From positions 62,001-126,000 of the forward strand of contig CAJHNH020008565.1 in assembly GCA_905116865.2 (NCBI GenBank): a DNA stretch of 64,000 nt, written 5' to 3'. Below the pieces are notes generated by a model, which saw only the letters and a list, made by a program, of their open reading frames with translations, made no database searches and had not been told where the DNA came from. Each line of letters starts with the position of its first letter. Position 1 is the first letter of the stretch. This document shows positions 59,471 through 64,000 of the stretch, piece by piece. The DNA is from Candidula unifasciata (taxonomy: Eukaryota > Mollusca > Gastropoda > Stylommatophora > Geomitridae). Both the position numbers and the translations under genes were made by a program.

Positions 59471-60225
59471 GTTTCCTGTAACAATGAAATAGGAAAGCCG
59501 GGTTCTTTACATCCTCTTCAGATGGAGGATGTTTCAAGGAAAGAGATTCACTTCAGCGCATCAGATTTTATCACATAGAGCTTATTCACTCCCAGCAGAA
59601 AAACAAGTATACCTGAGAAGATCGTGGCACAAATCACGAAACTCCGTAGCTCCGGCTACGACCTCAAGAACTCCAAAACACTGGCAAACCCAAGGACGAA
59701 GGTTGAAACTGAACACACAATGCAAAAGACGTAACGATTTGGCCTGGTCGATCTCAGTTTGAGAATGGATACCAACATTGTTAGTTTTACTTTGGAAAGA
59801 CGATGTAACTGCTGTCTTATATCATACTGCGGAGGATTGTGAAGTAGGGAACAGTAAAAACTGCGAAAAACTGACATGGTATAAAAACCATCTTGCATGT
59901 GAATCCGGTATACCCAAACTAACCGTCCAGGTTTGTCATGTCAACGACATATCTTCACACCAAGAGGTGCTTAGAGTAATGGTGCTAACTCGATATTTAT
60001 AGACCAGTGGCACTCAGTGGAGAAATAGTCAATATTTAACCAGCCGCCGTTACTTTACAAGACTTTTCTTGCTGCCCATTCTAGGTGGGATCAACTTGGA
60101 AACTTAGATGACTGTTTAAAAAAACACCGTTTCGACGGGCATTGAAACTTATGATGACCGAGCAGGGGGAAACGCAATGTGGCCACTGTTCCACCACAGC
60201 TCCATTAACGTGTCACGCGATAGTA
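59471..60225. other. No recognised feature after the satellite
   Basis: Unique-looking DNA. A small hairpin, ACATCCTC ... GAGGATGT, lies at 59509-59532. The open frames at 59529-59762 and 59656-59898 have no motif I recognise. Confidence 0.5.
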
Positions 60226-60345
60226 AGCGTCATATGCTTAACAGGACGCGGCAAACCAACCCCAGCATTTTTTGGCTGTTTGTGGTTCTAAGAGGTAATT
60301 GTATATTCAGTAGTTTACCATTGCTTTCTGTAAATTACCTTGGAC
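60226..60345 (-). mobile_element. SINE family A, degenerate fragment
   Basis: Plus strand: TGCTTAACAGGACGCGGCAA, ACCAACCCCAGCATTTTTTG, GCTGTTTGTGGTT, then TTCAGTAGTTTACCATTGCT, matching the 3' half of the copies at 26011 and 31871. The tRNA head is absent. Confidence 0.7.
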
Positions 60346-60489
60346 CGAGGGTGCCTGGACTGGACAGCTAGTCAGAGTCATCAGTGCAAGAGCTGATCAA
60401 CGAAAATTCACACCAAGGAGACATCGTTAATACACATATGGGTCTGTAATGAGGGGTAAAAAGAGCGTGTGGGGTTTTAAAGGGAAGGC

Positions 60490-60960
60490 TGATGGACACT
60501 GAAAACAGAAAACCTCGCGTAGAACGTTCAACATACAGTAAGTACTACGGACTCACCGGGCATGCTTCGGAAAATAGAAACTGGCCTCCTACGCGTAGAG
60601 TCACTTGTATCGTTTGATACGACTCTGATCAGGAGCATGTGGATTTCCTGTCCAGAAAAGTCGAGTGTTTGGTTTAATGAGCAGGCTGATATATTGACTG
60701 TTGCCGCTTCTCTGAATGGTGAGCTCACATATTCAACACTGCGGGAAAAAACATAAGTGGACAAAACTACTGAAAAAGGAGACGGAGCACGTCTGGGAAT
60801 GTCCCGAGTGCGGAGATGTCAACTCTTGGTTCACTATTTCATTGCTTGCTGGATGGTCAGCTTCCTTATCCGTTGTCGAAATCAATGCAAATCGGTCGGT
60901 TCCTACCTGCAACCGAACCGAACTGCGTGTTTCAAAATGACAAACGGCATTCGTAGCCCC
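60490..60960 (+). pseudogene. Possible LINE RNase H/C-terminal remnant
   Basis: Frame 60562-60756 gives SLVSFDTTLIRSMWISCPEK and VWFNEQADILTVAASLNGEL, where NEQADxL followed by AASL resembles the last block of LINE RNase H domains (GNExADxLAxxAL). The next frame gives KETEHVWECPECGDV, a CxxC stretch like the zinc-knuckle tail of some such proteins. No YTDGS block was found, so this is tentative. Confidence 0.4.
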
Positions 60961-61107
60961 TAAGCCACAGGCAATCAAGTAATTGTGGCGACACATCTCC
61001 ATAGCCCAGCAAATAAACCTATTGCCTGTCATTAATTAACATGGAACGTATTTTGATGGCGCGGCACGGAACTCGTGTGGCTACATTTGGACTGAGCAAG
61101 CCAGGAA

Positions 61108-61305
61108 GTCACATTTTGGTGTAAACAATAATAGATCCACTGCCCCCTAACAAACATGTCGTAAAAGTCAACTAATTGGGGAAACCAGAGTGCATCTGCA
61201 TCAACAGTCTGGAATAAGACCAGAGTCCAGAAGTTAACGAACCACGAGCTCTTTTACGCTGGAGTTTACAGCCGGTGAACGCGAACAAGAAGTAGAAGAG
61301 CCAAA
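61108..61305 (+). mobile_element. GAA-tailed repeat R1, copy 8
   Basis: Plus strand: ATAGATCCACTGCCCCCTAA, CAAACATGTCGTAAAAGTCA, ACTAATTGGGG, GAGTGCATCTGCATC, AACAGTCTGGAATAAGACCA, GAGTCCAGAAGTTAACGAAC and GGAGTTTACAGCCGGTGAAC, then GAACAAGAAGTAGAAGAG. The central block is deleted relative to copy 6. Confidence 0.8.
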
Positions 61306-61969
61306 TGGAAGTTTCGACTCTTGAGTTCCATGTGACGTATCAAAGGACACATTTGCGTTTACATTTTCAAAACGACAAGCTCATTGTAGATGCTGCTTTA
61401 GGTGTGTGGGATATAAGACTTCAACTATCATAGGTTCTGGCACAATAGTGTGCCACTTGGTGACAAGGCGCCGTTTGAACAGTCATGTGTTCCCGGTCAT
61501 TTCCAGAGGATTATCCACTACCGATTGTCAACGGCTGGGTCTCGTAACTGGGACGTCGAAACCTTGGACAACTAGACAATTTTTTTTAAGTGTGCGTAGA
61601 CCGAGGCGAACACCCCCCACCCACACACCCTTCCATCCTCCAGAGATTTTGAAAAGGTGTTAAGCCCCCACCCCACCCCGCCAGGTGATAGAGCAAGCAC
61701 ATCGTGCACACTACATGTCTGATATCGAAATTCCAGATAAAACAAGCCGTTGTAAAACAATAGGGAGAGAAAAAAATGCCAACGTCTATCTGCATTTAGA
61801 GGGCATTGGAAAATTATTTGGCCTACACACATCATCTGAGTACACTGCAAGGACACAGCGGAGAGGGAGAGAAAAGGAGGCACAAAGAAAAATGACCTAG
61901 TGAAGGTGACGGGCGATAGCGATGATGTAATCGCTGCACTTGTAAGGTGGAAGAGAAAAACGCAGGAAA

Positions 61970-62018
61970 AGGGGGGGGGGGGTGTGAGACGGGGGGGGGG
62001 GGGGGGAGGGGGGGGGGC
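61970..62018 (+). repeat. Interrupted poly-G tract
   Basis: About 38 G in three runs separated by TGTGAGAC and a single A. It is the longest G-rich run in the window and has strong G-quadruplex potential. Confidence 0.95.
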
Positions 62019-62289
62019 GAAGTCTGCTTTGCAAATCAGTGCTTGAGACCAAAAGTCATGTTGCTAGTAGTAACAGATTAATGTTAAAAAATAAAATAAA
62101 AGGGTAGGGGCCTACACAGGCGGATGAGATGACACGCTTGCTGATGGAGAGAGAGGGTAAGTACAAGCAGAAGGTAACTTGTTTATTTCACCCGGTAACA
62201 AGGTTCTGATGTTAGCAACACGGCGTATTATTTTACCGTCAGCAAACTGTGGTTTATACAGTGGCGGGTACCTGGCAATGCGGGGTTTT

Positions 62290-62618
62290 AACTCTTTAAG
62301 TGAAATCGACGTGGCAGAGCAGCTAGACGCTAACCACGGATCGGAAGTCGGAAGGTCGTGGATTTGCTCCCTCGCGGAGCCGGACTTTTTTTTTTCTCCA
62401 GAAAGTACCTTGGCTCCAAGGTTGACCCAGTCTTGAGTGGGTACCGGGTGCAGTCTCGGGAAGTAAAGGCGGCCGTCGTGAGGCTGACCACATCACCCAT
62501 CTAGTGTCGATTGATCTATAAAATATAGGTCTAGCCTTATATGCCCTATACGCATAAAGGCTTGGAAGAGGGTCCTTTACTTAAAAAAAAAAATATATAT
62601 ATATAACTCTTCAAGTCA
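62290..62618 (+). mobile_element. tRNA-derived SINE family B, copy 2, with target duplication
   Basis: The body (62304-62604) starts GACGTGGCAGAGCAGCTAGA, CGCTAACCACGG and GTCGTGGATTTGCTCC (a decayed B box). It continues GGGTACCGGGTGCAGTCTCG, GAAGTAAAGGCGGCCGTCG, CTGACCACATCACCCATC, GGTCTAGCCTTATATG, CTTGGAAGAGGGTCC and an A-rich/AT tail. Flanks AACTCTTTAAGTGA (62290-62303) and AACTCTTCAAGTCA (62605-62618) match at 12 of 14 bases. Confidence 0.87.
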
Positions 62619-63379
62619 GAAAAGCCGAATGTGCACATATTCAGACGGTAGACCAGTATGTTTTGTTCGTTAGTCTGTGTTTTTATTGTTACATTCAGAG
62701 TATTTCCGAGAGCTATATTTAAGTGAGGCACATTGGCAGACAAGTGGGTGTACCTCTCTCCCAACGAAGGGCTTGTCTTGGTCTCCATTTTAACCCTGTC
62801 GAGGACTACAGACACTGCACAATTGGAGAATGTAGAAGAGGCACAGCAGATTTCCACAATGATTGCAAACAATCAATACCCAAATGTTGGAAAGATGGAA
62901 ATAAATGCATTGCTTGTTTAAAAGCTCTGCTGGGGTGCGGAGTGTTAGGTTTTCACACGTTTTCGACAAGTGTTCTTCCACATTTTTTCCACCGGCGGCC
63001 CACCAAAACCGGGGAAATGGTTTTCGGCCTACCCGGGGGTAGTAGCCGAACTCAGTAATCAAAAGTGTAGATAGCAGTTTATCAGATGTCACAATGTTAT
63101 CATTTCCCGCTAGTGCGACATTTGCTGCATCTTGGGGTTTATAAAATATTATATACATGACTTGAGTGTTGTTTCTGATTGACGAAGCGCTGCAATAACA
63201 TCCATTTGATTTCAGTGTGTGTTTTTTATTACTGATATAGCTTGTGACACAAATAAGAAGTCAAAAACGACCAATAACCTGAACATGATAGCTCTATAAC
63301 TCAAATATTGTACTCTTTTCCCAGTGGTACCTAATACTCAGACAAAGATTGCATTCTACTCAAGCATAGGGCTTTCCCG
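62619..63379. other. No recognised gene; possible transposon flank
   Basis: I see no supported gene. The part nearest 63380 is probably 3' non-coding sequence of the Tc1-type element that follows, but I could not identify its terminal repeat. Confidence 0.4.
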
Positions 63380-64000
63380 TTAGTTTGGTGTGTGGCCTCC
63401 ACTTGTGTGGATCAGTGACAGGCATCTCCTGGGCATGGGTGCTATCAGATGTCTGATGTGGGCCTGTGGGATGGCTTCCCACTTTTCCTGGAGTGCCTGG
63501 AACAGATCAGACCATTGGCTGGAGCAACGTTTCGGCGACAAACACGTCTTTGCAGCTCATCCCACAAGTGCTCAACCAGACTCATGTCTGCAGACAGGGA
63601 TGGCTAGGAAAGGGTTTGAATGTTATTGGCAGCCAGGAACTGATTGGTCAGCTGTGCAGAATGGGGTCTGGCGTCTTGTTGAAAAATATATCTGTTGGCA
63701 TCCCAAAATGGAAGGACATGTGGTCGAAGAATTTCATGGATGTATCGTTGCGCATTTAAGCTTTCTTCAGTGTGCACCAATTGGCTCCTTCCATTGTAAC
63801 TGATCATTCTCCACACCATTACACCTCCACCACCATGAAGCAGAGCGTCATCAACACAATTTTGAGCTAAACCTTCATTTTGTCTACGGTAGACCCTACT
63901 CCGTCTATCATGACATTGCAACAAAATTAAAGAATTGTCACTGAACCAGACACGTCTCCACTGATTGTCACTTGCCCAGGGACAATGTTGGTTGGCCCAA
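63380..64000 (-). pseudogene. Tc1-type transposase, C-terminal part, frameshifted
   Basis: Minus-strand text in order: WRRVWFSDN (first catalytic Asp), GGGGVMVWRMISYNGRSQLV, LNAQRYIHEILRPHVLPFWD, FQQDARPHSAQLTNQFLA (second Asp; family usually QQDNARPHT, so the Asn is lost), then in another frame SADMSLVEHLWDELQRRV (catalytic Glu) and KWEAIPQAHIRHLI, with a stop at 63380-63382. It is a DDE cut-and-paste transposase of the Tc1/mariner superfamily. Frameshifts make it inactive. It is truncated by the window edge, so its N-terminal DNA-binding part is not seen. Confidence 0.92.

Noticed and set aside
57337..59537. Serine/leucine/phenylalanine-rich frames on the minus strand of the satellite
   Set aside because: They are the TTC/TCT/CTT reading of the same repeat.

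Overview
The window is animal nuclear DNA: one very large, intron-rich gene fragment set in a dense field of transposon debris. The gene is alpha-actinin (the spectrin-family actin cross-linker) on the minus strand. Its first four coding exons are readable: exon 1 at 48622-48714 (start codon at 48714), exon 2 at 20602-20842, exon 3 at 5668-5754 and exon 4 at 3418-3505. All join in frame with consensus GT-AG splice sites and encode the N-terminal acidic leader, the whole first calponin-homology (CH) domain and the start of the second, 169 codons in all. The rest of the gene lies beyond position 1. Intron 1 is about 27.8 kb, intron 2 about 14.8 kb and intron 3 about 2.2 kb. A plausible promoter and 5' UTR lie at 48715-48910. 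I see no other complete cellular protein gene and no tRNA or rRNA gene.

Organism: an invertebrate. The actinin CH text reads like protostome alpha-actinin, and the mix of tRNA-derived SINEs, GAA-tailed retroelements, RTE-like LINE tails, hAT MITEs and very abundant poly-G/poly-C runs suggests a mollusc, perhaps a gastropod. The phylum is an inference; 'metazoan, probably lophotrochozoan' is as far as the sequence takes me.

Layout: 1-3417 is the near part of intron 4, with a LINE tail and a purine-rich tract. 3506-5667 (intron 3) is mostly a hierarchical minisatellite. 5755-20601 (intron 2) holds a GAA-tailed LINE end, a retrotransposon RNase H remnant, a hAT MITE, (TA)n runs, a SINE and a 110-bp minisatellite. 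20843-48621 (intron 1) holds LINE fragments, two SINE copies with clear target-site duplications, a 356-bp foldback element, a mariner-type MITE, two hAT MITEs and a 62-bp minisatellite. 48715-64000 is upstream DNA: LINE tails, a 1.5-kb element with about 210-bp terminal inverted repeats, a 3.4-kb GAA/TTC satellite, more SINEs, and a broken Tc1-type transposase at the right edge.

No operon-like or defence-like system is present. The most unusual structures are the GAA satellite, which is punctuated by a constant decamer and lies next to a fragment of a GAA-tailed repeat family; the 356-bp near-perfect foldback with E-box and YY1-like motifs in both arms; and the 1.5-kb element with long inverted termini.
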